The notes below the pieces were generated by a model that worked only from the letters and a program-made list of their open reading frames with translations, had not been told where the DNA came from and did not search any database. This document shows positions 6,567 to 15,590 of a stretch of DNA of 35,328 nt, piece by piece; position 1 is the stretch's first letter; each line of letters starts with the position of its first letter. This stretch comes from Hyphomicrobiales bacterium. Lineage in GTDB: Bacteria; Pseudomonadota; Alphaproteobacteria; Rhizobiales; Xanthobacteraceae. The stretch covers positions 1 through 35,328 of the forward strand of contig WHTP01000061.1 in assembly GCA_009377695.1 (NCBI GenBank), read 5' to 3'. A program made the position numbers and the translations under genes.

Positions 6567-8977
6567 AATTCACCCTCTCCTGGCTCAAGGAGCACCTCGA
6601 CACCGACGCCTCTGTTGCGGCGATCGCCGACAAACTCACCATGATCGGACTCGAGGTCGAAAGCCTCGCCGACAAGGGTACGCTGCTCGCGCCCTTCACG
6701 ATCGCGCGCGTGATTTCCGCCGAGCAGCACCCCAACGCCGATCGGCTGCGCGTCTGCATGGTGGACACCGGCAGCGGCGATCCGGTGCAGGTCGTGTGCG
6801 GCGCGCCGAATGCGAAGAGCGGCATGATTGGCGTGTTCGTGCCGACCGGCGCTTACATCCCGGGCAAGGACATCACGCTCGGCGTCGGCAAGATCCGCGG
6901 TGTCGAGAGCCACGGCATGCTGGTGTCCGAATTCGAGCTGCAGCTTTCCGAGGACCACGAGGGCATCATCGAATTGCCGGCCGACGCGCCGATCGGCGAA
7001 AACTATGCCAAATGGGCCGGGCTCGACGATCCCGTGATCGAGATCAAGCTCACGCCCAATCGCCCCGACTGCACCGCTGTCTCCGGCGTCGCGCGTGACC
7101 TTGCCGCCGCCGACATGGGCAAGTTCATCGACAAGATGGTCAAGCCGGTTCCGGGCACCGATCCCTGCCCGCGCACGGTGACGCTCGACTTCGGCGCGAC
7201 CCCGTCGCTTTGCCGCGGCTTCGCGCTGCGGCTGGTGCGCGGCGTGAAGAACGGCCCGTCACCCGACTGGCTGCAGAAGCGCCTCACCGCGATCGGCCTG
7301 CGCCCGATCAATGCGCTGGTCGACATCACTAATTTCATCACCTACGACCGCGGCCGCCCACTGCACGTGTTCGACGCCGCCAAGGTGCGCGGCAATCTCG
7401 TGGTGCGGCGCGCCAAGCCCGGCGAGCAACTGCTCGCGCTCGACGGCAAGACTTACGCCCTCGACGACACCATGTGCGTGATCGCCGACGACGCCGGGCC
7501 TGAATCGCTCGCCGGCATCATGGGCGGCGAAGCCTCTGGCTGCGACGAGAACACCACTGACGTGCTGATCGAGTCGGCGCTGTGGGAGCCGCTCAACATT
7601 GCGCGGACCGGGCGCAAGCTCGGCATCAATTCGGACGCGCGTTACCGCTTCGAGCGCGGCGTCGACCCGGCCTTTCTGGTGCCGGGGCTCGAGCTCGCGA
7701 CCAAGATGGTGCTTGATCTCTGCGGCGGCACGCCATCCGAGATCACCATCGCCGGCAATCCGCAGGTGCCGGAACTGGTGATCGATTTCCCGCTCACGGA
7801 ACTAAAGCGCGTCGGAGGCCTCGACGTTCCGTTCCCGGAGGTGCGCGGCGTGCTCAACCGCCTCGGCTTCATGGTTGCCGGGCAAGACAAGACCGTGAAG
7901 ATCGCGACGCCGTCGTGGCGGCCCGACGTGCATGGCAAGGCCGACATCGTCGAGGAGGTCATGCGCATCGTCGGCGTCGACCGCGTGCCGGCGACGCCGT
8001 TCGATCGCGGCCCGAACCCGCGCAAGCCGATCCTCACGCCCTTGCAGGTGCGCACCCGCAAAGCCAAGCGCGCGCTCGCCGCGCGCGGCATGGTCGAAGC
8101 GGTGACGTGGTCGTTCATCTCGAAGATGCAGGCAGAGCTGTTCGGCGGCGGCAAGGGAGAGCTGGCCCTCGCGAATCCGATCGCGTCCGACCTCTCGGAC
8201 ATGCGGCCGAGTCTCCTCCCCGGCCTCATAGGGGGCGCGCAGAAGAACGCCGACCGCGGTTTCCCCGACGTCGCGCTGTTTGAAGTCGGCCAGATTTTCC
8301 GCGGCGACCGGCCGGAGGATCAGTGCATCGCAGCTTCGGGCGTGCGTCGTGCGCTTGCCAAGGCTTCCGGCATCGGGCGCCACTGGCAGGGTAACGGCGA
8401 GGTCGACGCCTTCGACGTGAAGGGCGACGTGCTGGCGCTGCTCGCGGCCGCCGGCGCGCCCTCGCAGGCGCTGCAGGTCGTGCCGGGCGCGCCGGCGTGG
8501 TTTCATCCCGGCCGCTCCGGGACGATCCAGATCGGACCCCAGAATGTGATCGGTTATTTCGGCGAGGTGCATCCGCGCGTGCTTGAGGTGCTCGACGCCG
8601 AGGGCCCGCTGATGGCGTTCGAAGCGATCCTCGAAAAAATCCCGGAGCCGAAGGCCAAGCCTACGCGCGCCAAGCCTGCGCTTGAGCTGTCGCCGTTGCA
8701 GCCGGTGTCGCGCGACTTCGCGTTCATGCTCGATCGTGCCGTGAAGGCCGCTGATCTCGTGCGCGCGGCCCAAAGCGCCGACCGCGCGCTGATCACCGGC
8801 GTCACGGTGTTCGACGTCTACGAAGGCAGAGGCATCGAGCCCGGCAAGAAATCGCTCGCCATCTCCGTGACCATCCAGCCGCGTGAGAAGACCATGACCG
8901 ATGCGGAGATCGACGCCCTCGGCGCGAAGATCGTGGCGGAAGTCACCAAGCGCACGGGCGGGATATTGCGGGCATGA
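6563..8977 (+). CDS. pheT: Phenylalanine-tRNA ligase beta subunit
   Basis: The 804-residue beta subunit of PheRS. It has an N-terminal [12 protein letters not shown] and a tRNA-binding OB domain around residues 40-150 ([23 protein letters not shown]). The B3/B4 editing region lies at about 215-380 ([45 protein letters not shown]) and B5 at about 400-480. A catalytic-like core follows, and a C-terminal FDX-ACB domain ([46 protein letters not shown]). Length and domains are normal. The ATG overlaps the stop of the DUF559 gene as ATGA, implying coupled translation. No terminator is visible in the 73 bases before the convergent transporter gene. Confidence 0.98.
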   Translation: MKFTLSWLKEHLDTDASVAAIADKLTMIGLEVESLADKGTLLAPFTIARVISAEQHPNADRLRVCMVDTGSGDPVQVVCGAPNAKSGMIGVFVPTGAYIPGKDITLGVGKIRGVESHGMLVSEFELQLSEDHEGIIELPADAPIGENYAKWAGLDDPVIEIKLTPNRPDCTAVSGVARDLAAADMGKFIDKMVKPVPGTDPCPRTVTLDFGATPSLCRGFALRLVRGVKNGPSPDWLQKRLTAIGLRPINALVDITNFITYDRGRPLHVFDAAKVRGNLVVRRAKPGEQLLALDGKTYALDDTMCVIADDAGPESLAGIMGGEASGCDENTTDVLIESALWEPLNIARTGRKLGINSDARYRFERGVDPAFLVPGLELATKMVLDLCGGTPSEITIAGNPQVPELVIDFPLTELKRVGGLDVPFPEVRGVLNRLGFMVAGQDKTVKIATPSWRPDVHGKADIVEEVMRIVGVDRVPATPFDRGPNPRKPILTPLQVRTRKAKRALAARGMVEAVTWSFISKMQAELFGGGKGELALANPIASDLSDMRPSLLPGLIGGAQKNADRGFPDVALFEVGQIFRGDRPEDQCIAASGVRRALAKASGIGRHWQGNGEVDAFDVKGDVLALLAAAGAPSQALQVVPGAPAWFHPGRSGTIQIGPQNVIGYFGEVHPRVLEVLDAEGPLMAFEAILEKIPEPKAKPTRAKPALELSPLQPVSRDFAFMLDRAVKAADLVRAAQSADRALITGVTVFDVYEGRGIEPGKKSLAISVTIQPREKTMTDAEIDALGAKIVAEVTKRTGGILRA

Positions 8978-9050
8978 TGGCAAGCACTGTGGTCGGCTAA
9001 CGATCGCGAAATCAGACCGCGGCCCGAGGTTACACGAACCGGATCATGGG

Positions 9051-10385
9051 TCAGTCCGCCCTGCGCTGGTCCCCCGGGTCCCCCTCCTGCGTGTTCGCCT
9101 CCTGCACTGCGGGCTCCTCGGCCGGCGGCGGATACGGCTCCGGCACCGCGATCGAGGGGTCGGCCGGATCGGGCGCCTCGGGCGTAACGACAGCGCCGAC
9201 AGAAGCGGTCGTGGCGAGATCGAATTCAGTCTTCTCGGGCGGGGTGAGCGAGGCCTGCACCCTCGTGCGATAGAACACGAAGCCCGCGAGCGTCGCCTGC
9301 GTGATCGCTGCGAACAGGAACAGCGCCTTCGGCCCTTCCACCACCATGAATGCAGCGGCAGGGAGCGGGCCGATCATCGAACCGAGCCCGTTGGCGAGCA
9401 GGATCGTCGCTGCGGTCGGCACCACGTCGCTGGCCGACGTCTTGTCGTAGGCGTGGGCGGCGGCGAGCGAATAGCCGGGCAAGGCGAGCGCGCCGAACAG
9501 AAAGCCGAACAGGAGCAGCTGCATTCCGGATGCCGGAACGAGCCACAGCGCAAGGCTGTTGAGGGCAGCCGCGATCAGGAGCGCAAGCAGGACGAGGCGG
9601 CGGTCGACATAGTCGGACAGGCGGCCGACCGGCCATTGCGCGAGCGCACCTGCAAGCACTGCGGCGCTCATGAACAGCGCCACCTGATCGACATTGAGGC
9701 CGCTATCGGCAGCCGACACCGGCCCGAGTCCATAGAATGCGCCGTTGGCCATGCCGATCATGAAGCTCGCGACCAGCGCGACTGGCGCGGCGTGATAGAG
9801 CTGCATGGGACGGAAACTCACGATGGCGATCGGCGCGGGCTGTGCCGACCGGGTCAGCGCCACCGGGATGATCGCAAGCGACGAAAGCATGGCAGCGACC
9901 ATGAAGTTCCCGGCATGCTCGACCGGATAGAGCGTGACAAGCATCTGGCCGAGCGTCATCGCGCCGAAATTGACGACGATATAGGCGGACATGACGAGTC
10001 CACGATTTTCGTTGGACACGCGGTCGTTGAGCCAGCTCTCGACCACGAGATAGAAGCCGGCGAAGCAGAAGCCGGTGACGATGCGAAAGGCGACCCAAGC
10101 CGCCACAACGGGAACGAGCGCGTAAGCCAGCGCCACGGCGGCGGCGAGCGCCACCATCGCCGAGAACGCGCGGATGTGCCCGGCGCGCAGGATCGCATAG
10201 GGCCCGAGCAGGCAGCCGCCAACGAAGCCGACATAGTAGGCCGAGCCGATCACGCCGAGCGCCACCGTGCTGAAGCCCTCGCTGCTTCCGCGCAATGGCA
10301 GCAGCGTGATCTGCAAGCCATTGCCGGCGAGCATGAACGCCACACCCAGGAGCAACGATGCGATCGGATGCAGGCTCTTCTTCAT
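9051..10385 (-). CDS. MFS transporter (YcaD-like)
   Basis: About 444 residues from ATG 10385 (MKKSLHPIASLLLGVAFML). An upstream ATG at 10427 is in frame, but GGAGAG lies ahead of 10385 and the membrane segment begins right after it. Around twelve hydrophobic segments are visible. RIVTGFCFAGFYLVVESWLND and the later GRLSDYVDRR loop are typical of the YcaD-like branch of the major facilitator superfamily. The substrate is unknown. The last roughly 60 residues form a soluble tail rich in Pro, Glu and Ala (PPPAEEPAVQEANTQEG), not usual for the family. It is divergent from the next transporter and convergent with pheT. Confidence 0.85.
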   Translation of the reverse strand: MKKSLHPIASLLLGVAFMLAGNGLQITLLPLRGSSEGFSTVALGVIGSAYYVGFVGGCLLGPYAILRAGHIRAFSAMVALAAAVALAYALVPVVAAWVAFRIVTGFCFAGFYLVVESWLNDRVSNENRGLVMSAYIVVNFGAMTLGQMLVTLYPVEHAGNFMVAAMLSSLAIIPVALTRSAQPAPIAIVSFRPMQLYHAAPVALVASFMIGMANGAFYGLGPVSAADSGLNVDQVALFMSAAVLAGALAQWPVGRLSDYVDRRLVLLALLIAAALNSLALWLVPASGMQLLLFGFLFGALALPGYSLAAAHAYDKTSASDVVPTAATILLANGLGSMIGPLPAAAFMVVEGPKALFLFAAITQATLAGFVFYRTRVQASLTPPEKTEFDLATTASVGAVVTPEAPDPADPSIAVPEPYPPPAEEPAVQEANTQEGDPGDQRRAD

Positions 10386-10462
10386 TCGGGTCGACTCTCC
10401 GGTATGCTGGGGTCCGATAGTTTCCAACTACCTTCCCGTTCAGACGTCGCCAAGCGAAGGTG

Positions 10463-10497
10463 CGACCTTATGGTTCCCAGAGGGAACCGTAAGGTCG
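10463..10497. promoter_or_regulatory. 35-bp dyad between divergent transporter genes
   Basis: CGACCTTATGGTTCCC (10463-10478) and 10482-10497 are inverted arms of 16 bp with one mismatch and a three-base centre. The dyad lies 77 bases from the start of the minus-strand transporter and 93 bases from the plus-strand one. A smaller hairpin (GTGCC-CGTT-GGCAC) follows at about 10499. No T-tract suits a terminator. An operator shared by the two divergent genes is a reasonable inference; no regulator gene is adjacent. The rest of 10386-10590 shows nothing further. Confidence 0.5.
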
Positions 10498-10590
10498 TGT
10501 GCCCGTTGGCACGAGGGAACATGGTTGCGGAGGGTCTCGGATGCAGCGTGGCTTCGCGGTTGGTGTGCAACGTTTTGCGGGAGGCCTCTG

Positions 10591-12000
10591 ATGCTTGACG
10601 CATACGAGGCTGCGCGCTCGCACGGACCCCAAGGCACCCAACCTCTGATCGTCGACGAGCAGGACGTCAAACGCGCGGTCGGTGCCACTGCCATGGGAAA
10701 CATGATGGAGTGGTTCGACTTCGGTATCTACAGTTACCTCGCCGTCGTCCTCGGGAAGGTGTTCTTTCCTGAGAGCGGCACCATGGGATTGATCTACAGT
10801 CTGTCCGCCTTTGCAGTGGCGTTTCTGGTCCGGCCGATCGGAGGATTTTTCTTCGGCATGCTCGGCGATCGGGTCGGACGCAGGGGCGTCCTCGCCACGA
10901 CGATCATCATGATGGCGGCGGCTACCTTCTCGATCGGCTTGATCCCGACGCAGGCATCGATCGGCATCTGGGCACCGATCCTCCTGTATGCCGCTCGGCT
11001 GGTGCAGGGCTTTTCCACCGGCGGCGAGTATAGCGGTGCCTCGACGTTCATCACCGAGTTCTCGCCCGACCGGCGACGCGGATTCCTGGCATCGTTCCTC
11101 GAGGTCGGCACGATCACCGGATTTGTCGCCGGAGCAGCGCTGGTCACCGCCCTGACGGCAGCGCTCGGCAATGTTGCAATGGAGGCGTGGGGCTGGCGGG
11201 TGCCATTCCTGATCGCTGGCCCGCTCGGCATCATCGGACTGATCTTGCGTTTCCGGATTCCGGAGACGCCGGCCTTCGCCGATATCGAGGAGCAGGCACA
11301 GACGCGGTCAGCCGGGAGCAGGTTGCACGAGATCGTTGTCGAGCACGGCCGGGCCCTTCTCCTGTGCATGGCCCTGGTGATGGCGCTCAACGTGACCAAC
11401 TATCTGGTGCTGACCTACATGCCGAACTACCTGACCGGAACGCTCGGATACGACAACGCGCATAGCCTCTTCCTCAACGTGCTGACCATGCTGGTGATGC
11501 TGGCGGCGATCCCTTTCGTCGGACGGTTAGGGGACCGGATCGGGCGACGTCCGGTGTTACTCGCGGCATGCCTCGGCTATCTGGTGCTGTCCTGGCCGGC
11601 TCTGTGGCTGCTGCAACAGGATCAGGTGGCGGCGACATTCGCAGGACTCCTTATCCTTGGGCTATGCCAGACACTGTTCATCGGGACAACGCCGTCGGCG
11701 CTGCCAGCCATGTTCCCGACTGAGATTCGGTACGGCGGAATGGGAATCGCGTACAACGTGTCCGCATCTTTGTTTGGTGGGACGGCGCCGCTGGTGGCGG
11801 AATCCCTGATCCGCCTGACCGGTAGCCAATACATGCCGGCCTACTACGCGATGCTGGCGGCGGTGGTCGGTCTGGTCGCCGTACTGCTGATGCGCGAGAC
11901 GTCGCAACGGCCGCTCGAGGGCTCGGCGCCGACCATCAGCACCGAAGAGGCCAAAGCGAACGGCCTGCCGCGCGTCGCGACCGTCGAGGCGAAGGGATAG
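10591..12000 (+). CDS. MHS-family MFS transporter (ProP-like)
   Basis: 469 residues from ATG 10591, supported by GGGAGG at 10579-10584; the frame is open further upstream but nothing there looks coding. It belongs to the metabolite:H+ symporter branch: GNMMEWFDFGIYSYLA at TM1, RPIGGFFFGMLGDRVGRR between TM2 and TM3, RLVQGFSTGGEYSGA, and FRIPETPAF after TM6. ProP, which imports proline and betaine, is the best-known member, but the long C-terminal coiled coil that ProP uses as an osmosensor is missing; the tail is about 35 residues. It converges on ectD with 17 bases between stop codons, so import of a compatible solute is plausible. The substrate is not provable from sequence. Confidence 0.88.
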   Translation: MLDAYEAARSHGPQGTQPLIVDEQDVKRAVGATAMGNMMEWFDFGIYSYLAVVLGKVFFPESGTMGLIYSLSAFAVAFLVRPIGGFFFGMLGDRVGRRGVLATTIIMMAAATFSIGLIPTQASIGIWAPILLYAARLVQGFSTGGEYSGASTFITEFSPDRRRGFLASFLEVGTITGFVAGAALVTALTAALGNVAMEAWGWRVPFLIAGPLGIIGLILRFRIPETPAFADIEEQAQTRSAGSRLHEIVVEHGRALLLCMALVMALNVTNYLVLTYMPNYLTGTLGYDNAHSLFLNVLTMLVMLAAIPFVGRLGDRIGRRPVLLAACLGYLVLSWPALWLLQQDQVAATFAGLLILGLCQTLFIGTTPSALPAMFPTEIRYGGMGIAYNVSASLFGGTAPLVAESLIRLTGSQYMPAYYAMLAAVVGLVAVLLMRETSQRPLEGSAPTISTEEAKANGLPRVATVEAKG

Positions 12001-12017
12001 CGCGGCGCAACGTCTCG

Positions 12018-12935
12018 TCACGCGGCAGCCTGGAACAGTGGACCTGCAACCGGCACAATCGTCTCGACCGCGCTTCGCGCCGCGATGATTTCGGGACGCG
12101 GCTTGGCTGGCCCGAACGGCGCCCGCAGCTTGTTCGACACCGCATTGAAGACGAAGAATCCATTCCAGCGCGGATACGGCGTGATGTTGGAATTGGACCC
12201 ATGCATGGTGTTGCACTCGAAGATGACGACGGTCCCTGCTGGCCCGGTGGGCATGGCGATTCCGTCTTTCGCCAGCTGCGACAGACTCTCCTCGTCGGGC
12301 ACGCCGTATTCCTGTTTCTTCAGCGATTGCTTGTAGTGATCGTCCGGCGTCTCGCCGACGCAACTGACATAGATCTTGTGCGAGCCTGGAATGAACATCG
12401 TCGGACCGTTGAGCGGCGTGTTCTCAGTCAAGAGAACCGACATGGAGAGCGCCCTCATCCGCGGCATGCCGTCTTCGACGTGCCAAGTCTCGAAATCGGA
12501 GTGCCAATAGAAGTCCTCGCCGTGGAATCCCTGCTTGAGATTAAGGCGTGACTGATGGATATACACGTCATCGCCCAACAGGAACTCCGCAACTTTCGAT
12601 AGCCGGGCATCGGCCACGAGGCGTGCGAATACGCTGTTCTGCTTGTGAATTCTGAAGACGGAGCGTATCGCGCCGCTGCCAGGCTCCGTGATCGTGGTCT
12701 CCGCTTCCAGTTCCTGCGAGCCGGCCTCGAGCCTGGCGGCTTCGGTCCGCAGGCCCGCAACTTCGTCCGGGCTGAAGATGCCCTTCAGGACCAGAAAGCC
12801 ATCGCGCTCATAGGACGTTACCTGTTCCAGCGTCAGCGGCGATCTCTCGCTCCACGTGCTGTAGACGACCGGGTCTTGACGGACCATCGTCGCAAGCTTC
12901 GCAGACCGCCGCGATACGTATGGATCGTTAGTCAT
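12018..12935 (-). CDS. ectD: Ectoine hydroxylase
   Basis: A 305-residue Fe(II)/2-oxoglutarate dioxygenase that converts ectoine to 5-hydroxyectoine. The family signature is present: FYWHSDFETWHVEDGMPRMR. The iron ligands are His145, Asp147 and His245 (in NTMHGSNSN), matching the HxD...H triad of characterised EctD. It also has the conserved IHQSRLNLKQGF and the ITPYPRWNGFFVFNAVSN end. It starts three bases after the ectC stop, so the two are translated from one mRNA. EctD separates true hydroxyectoine producers from ectoine-only strains and related PhyH proteins; this one is a clear EctD. It is the last gene of the ectABCD run. Confidence 0.96.
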   Translation of the reverse strand: MTNDPYVSRRSAKLATMVRQDPVVYSTWSERSPLTLEQVTSYERDGFLVLKGIFSPDEVAGLRTEAARLEAGSQELEAETTITEPGSGAIRSVFRIHKQNSVFARLVADARLSKVAEFLLGDDVYIHQSRLNLKQGFHGEDFYWHSDFETWHVEDGMPRMRALSMSVLLTENTPLNGPTMFIPGSHKIYVSCVGETPDDHYKQSLKKQEYGVPDEESLSQLAKDGIAMPTGPAGTVVIFECNTMHGSNSNITPYPRWNGFFVFNAVSNKLRAPFGPAKPRPEIIAARSAVETIVPVAGPLFQAAA

Positions 12936-12938
12936 CGC

Positions 12939-13340
12939 TCACAACCTCGATACCGATTCCTCGAGAACGGGATACGAGCCGCTTTCGTCGTGTACTTCGC
13001 GGCCCGTCACGGGAGGATTGAACACGCAGGCCATCGTCATCTCTGACTTGGCGCGCAGGAGATGAGGGTCGTTCTGGTCGAGCGCGTACATCACGCCCGG
13101 CCTGATCTCGGAGACCTTGCCGGTCGCCAGATCCTCGATGCTGCCATCACCCGATATGCAGTACACGCACTCCAAATGGTTCGTGTAGTGCATCCTGAGC
13201 TTGCAGCCTTCGTGAATGGTGGTGATGTGGAACGAGAACCCCATGCCGTCGCCCTTCAACAGCAGGCGCACGCTGTGCCAGCCATCTGAGTCGACACGCC
13301 GTTCGGTGTCCTTCGCCTCGTGATAGTCGCGGATGATCAC
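12939..13340 (-). CDS. ectC: Ectoine synthase
   Basis: 133 residues from GTG 13340 (the product begins [16 protein letters not shown]). A longer frame reaches 13457, but the ribosome site AGGAGG at 13345-13350 fixes the start; its first bases are part of the ectB stop TAG. EctC is a cupin-fold dehydratase that cyclises N-gamma-acetyl-diaminobutyrate to ectoine. Glu57, Tyr85 and His93 fall at the metal-binding positions reported for characterised EctC, within HTNHLE-type and ALDQNDPH motifs. The length is normal. The overlap of stop codon and ribosome site indicates tight coupling to ectB. Confidence 0.95.
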   Translation of the reverse strand: MIIRDYHEAKDTERRVDSDGWHSVRLLLKGDGMGFSFHITTIHEGCKLRMHYTNHLECVYCISGDGSIEDLATGKVSEIRPGVMYALDQNDPHLLRAKSEMTMACVFNPPVTGREVHDESGSYPVLEESVSRL

Positions 13341-13348
13341 GACACCTC

Positions 13349-14659
13349 CTAGGCTGCTACCTTTGGCGGATCGGCAAGTGCGGCCTGCGTAGCATCGACC
13401 AGGATATCCAGGCCTTTCTGCAGGTCGCACTCTGCAATCGTCAGTGGCGCAAGGCATTTGACGACTTCGTCATGAGGACCGCTGGTCTCGATGACGAGAC
13501 CGTTGTCAAAGCACCGGCGTACGATCCTGCTCGCCACCTGACCGGAATTCACATCAAGGCCCTGCATCATCCCCCGGCCCTTCACGCGCGCGATCTTGCC
13601 TTCGTGCTTGTCGGCGACCGCCTGCAGCCGGTTCTCCAGAAGCTGGGCCTTGCGTTGCACAGACTTCTCGAATGCGTCGTCGCGCCAGAAGCCCTCGAGC
13701 GCAGCCTTTGCAGTCACGAAGGCATGACAATTGCCTCGGAACGTACCGGTGTGCTCGCCACGCTTCCAGACATCCAGGTCGCGACGGAAAAGGGTCAAGG
13801 CCATTGGCAGCCCGTACCCGGACACCGACTTCGCCAGCGTCACGATGTCGGGCTTGATCCTCGCAGGCTCGAAGCTGAAGAAGGTGCCGGTCCTGCCAAT
13901 TCCGGCCTGGATGTCATCGACGATGAAGTATGCGCCGTGTTTGCGCGCGATCCGTTCGATTTCGCGCAGCCATCCCAAGGACGCCGCATTCAGCCCGCCT
14001 TCACCCTGCACGGTTTCCACGATGAACGCCGCAGGTGGGTCGATGCCGCCGGAGGGATCCGTGAGCATCTTGTCGATACAAGCCGCTGTATCGACGCGTT
14101 CGCCAAAATACCGGTCGAATGGCATCCGGGTGACATTGGCGAGCCCGACACCGGCCGCACCGCGATTGTGCGCATTGCCCGTCAAGGCGAGCGCGCCGAG
14201 ACTGCAGCCGTGAAAGCTATTGGTGAAGGCGATGACATTTGAGCGCCCCGTCGCCTTGCGCGCAACCTTGAGCGCCGCCTCGACTGCGTTGGCTCCGGTC
14301 GGTCCCGGAAACTGGACGACGTAATCGAGTCCGCGCGGGCGCAGGATCGTCGCCTCGAACTCCTCCAGGAAAGCCTCCTTGGCGTCGGTCTCCATGTCGA
14401 GGCTGTGGGCGAGCCCGTCGCGCACGATGTAGTCCGTCAGCGCCTTCTTCAAAGCCGGATGATTGTGTCCGTAATTGAGCGACGAGCAACCAGCCAGGAA
14501 GTCCAGGTACTCTCTGTCGTCTGCATCATAGAGATGGACACCGGAAGCGCGCACGAATTTTGTCGGAAAGCTGTGCGCGTAGCTGCGCACCTTGGATTCC
14601 CGCCGCTCAAAGACGCTTGCTCGTCCGGTGTCCGCGCTGGCGAGAGCACTATAATGCAT
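13349..14659 (-). CDS. ectB: Diaminobutyrate-2-oxoglutarate transaminase
   Basis: A 436-residue class III PLP aminotransferase that makes L-2,4-diaminobutyrate from aspartate semialdehyde with glutamate as donor. Visible family features: [29 protein letters not shown] at the start, the cofactor-binding [14 protein letters not shown], the [17 protein letters not shown] segment with its Asp, and the PLP lysine at Lys277 in [20 protein letters not shown] follows, as in other EctB. The ATG at 14659 overlaps the ectA stop by 11 bases and has AAAGGA seven bases upstream. Length is slightly above the common 420-430. First committed step of the ectoine pathway. Confidence 0.96.
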   Translation of the reverse strand: MHYSALASADTGRASVFERRESKVRSYAHSFPTKFVRASGVHLYDADDREYLDFLAGCSSLNYGHNHPALKKALTDYIVRDGLAHSLDMETDAKEAFLEEFEATILRPRGLDYVVQFPGPTGANAVEAALKVARKATGRSNVIAFTNSFHGCSLGALALTGNAHNRGAAGVGLANVTRMPFDRYFGERVDTAACIDKMLTDPSGGIDPPAAFIVETVQGEGGLNAASLGWLREIERIARKHGAYFIVDDIQAGIGRTGTFFSFEPARIKPDIVTLAKSVSGYGLPMALTLFRRDLDVWKRGEHTGTFRGNCHAFVTAKAALEGFWRDDAFEKSVQRKAQLLENRLQAVADKHEGKIARVKGRGMMQGLDVNSGQVASRIVRRCFDNGLVIETSGPHDEVVKCLAPLTIAECDLQKGLDILVDATQAALADPPKVAA

Positions 14660-15275
14660 CCGTTTTCCTTTCTCTTGGCGTTATGTGATTGACCCCAGCG
14701 GATCGGTGGCCAGATTCGGCCGCCGACGCGTGCCAGGGTCCGATGGTGAGCATGTACTCACTCTGGTGCCGCCCCCCGAAATGCTGCTCGCGGTCGAAAT
14801 GCGCTTGGCTGATCAGGGGAGCATTCAAAGAGTCGGCCACGGAACGGAACAACGCCCATGAAGCCTTGTTGTCCCGCGTGACGGTGGCCTGCAGTTGCCG
14901 TATGCCGCGCACCGCATCGCGTTGCAGGAGTTCTTTGATCAACGAGCTCGCCAGGCCGCAACCCCTGGCTTCGCGGGGGATGGCGACTTGCCAGATGAAC
15001 AAAGTCTGCGGATCCGTGGGCGGCCGATAGGCGGAGACCCAGCCGCGAATGCGTCCACCCTGCTCTGCGAGAATGCAGGTCTCGGCGAAGTGCGTGCATT
15101 GAAGGAGATTGCAGTAGAGCGAGTTTGGATCCAGCGGCCGGCAATCTGCGACCAGTTCCCACACCGCACGTGCGTCAGCGGCCGTCGGCCCCCGAAACAG
15201 GTACGATGCGCTGGTAGGCGTCCCCCTCGCGGCATTCTCGCCGCGCTGTACGCTGGCCGCTTCCTTCCACTCCAT
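14649..15275 (-). CDS. ectA: Diaminobutyrate acetyltransferase
   Basis: A 208-residue GNAT acetyltransferase that acetylates the gamma-amino group of diaminobutyrate. Family signatures: VWELVADCRPLDPNSLYCNLLQCTHFAETC, IRGWVSAYRPPTDPQTLFIWQVAI, and the acetyl-CoA loop REARGCGLASSLI. TVTRDNKASWALFRSVA and HFGGRHQSEYMLTIG close the domain. Compared with common EctA of 160-190 residues, it has about 25 extra residues at the N-terminus and a 25-residue tail; the tail partly overlaps ectB. The start ATG 15275 has only a weak ribosome site, but no other start precedes the conserved part. First gene of the minus-strand ect run; the control region is shared with the divergent regulator. Confidence 0.95.
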   Translation of the reverse strand: MEWKEAASVQRGENAARGTPTSASYLFRGPTAADARAVWELVADCRPLDPNSLYCNLLQCTHFAETCILAEQGGRIRGWVSAYRPPTDPQTLFIWQVAIPREARGCGLASSLIKELLQRDAVRGIRQLQATVTRDNKASWALFRSVADSLNAPLISQAHFDREQHFGGRHQSEYMLTIGPWHASAAESGHRSAGVNHITPRERKTDAL

Positions 15276-15309
15276 GGCCCGTTAATAAGCTTAGCGAAGC
15301 AAAGTTCCG

Positions 15310-15350
15310 GGCGATTTCCATGTTTTGGAAATCGCCTTTTGGAAATCGCC
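15310..15350. promoter_or_regulatory. Inverted and tandem repeats in the ect control region
   Basis: The 14-mer TTTTGGAAATCGCC occurs twice in exact tandem (15323-15336, 15337-15350). An inverted 11-base copy of its core (GGCGATTTCCA, 15310-15320) precedes them, giving one strong hairpin and three half-sites. The block lies 35-75 bases upstream of the ectA start, inside the probable ectA leader or promoter. It could be an operator array for the divergent regulator or a leader structure. On the plus strand it also resembles a terminator (hairpin then TTTT), but no plus-strand gene ends here. Confidence 0.5.
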
Positions 15351-15448
15351 GGTTCCAGCGGTATCCCGCGATTGGTGCGTTGAAACGCCGCGGATTTGCT
15401 CTTCACAAGCAGGGAACGCAGGCAGCCGCATGACGACTTGTTTCGACG

Positions 15449-15477
15449 TTGGCGTGCTGGCGGCAACAGTATATAGT
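15449..15477 (+). promoter_or_regulatory. Candidate promoter of the EctR-like gene
   Basis: TTGGCG (15449-15454), a 17-base spacer and TATAGT (15472-15477) make a fair sigma-70-type promoter about 107 bases ahead of GTG 15591. The -10 region includes TATATAGT (15470-15477), identical to one half-site of the EctR1 operator described in a methanotroph (recalled from the literature). The partner half-site is not recognisable. The minus strand of the same A/T-rich patch could supply a -10 for ectA. The rest of 15276-15590 holds the repeats above and nothing else clear. Confidence 0.35.
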
Positions 15478-15590
15478 TCGAATAGGCGAATGAACTGGTC
15501 AGCGAGCCGCGCCGTCTCCATCGAATTCGGTCTCATCGAATCAAGGCGCGACGGCGATTTCGCCACACGAGGGCTCGCGAAGGAACCGAT

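Noticed and set aside
7802-8983. Long minus-strand open frame opposite pheT
   Set aside because: Antisense shadow of a GC-rich gene; the translation has no recognisable domain.
8901-10598. 565-codon plus-strand open frame opposite the first MFS gene
   Set aside because: The translation is charged, repetitive and without a fold; the minus strand encodes an obvious 12-helix transporter.
15310-15340. Terminator-like hairpin followed by TTTT on the plus strand
   Set aside because: No plus-strand gene ends upstream; ectA lies on the minus strand. The second tandem copy explains the T-run, so I call it a regulatory repeat instead.
15470-15487. Full EctR1-type operator (two 8-bp half-sites, 2-bp spacer)
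   Set aside because: Only one half-site (TATATAGT) matches; the second position does not resemble the partner.
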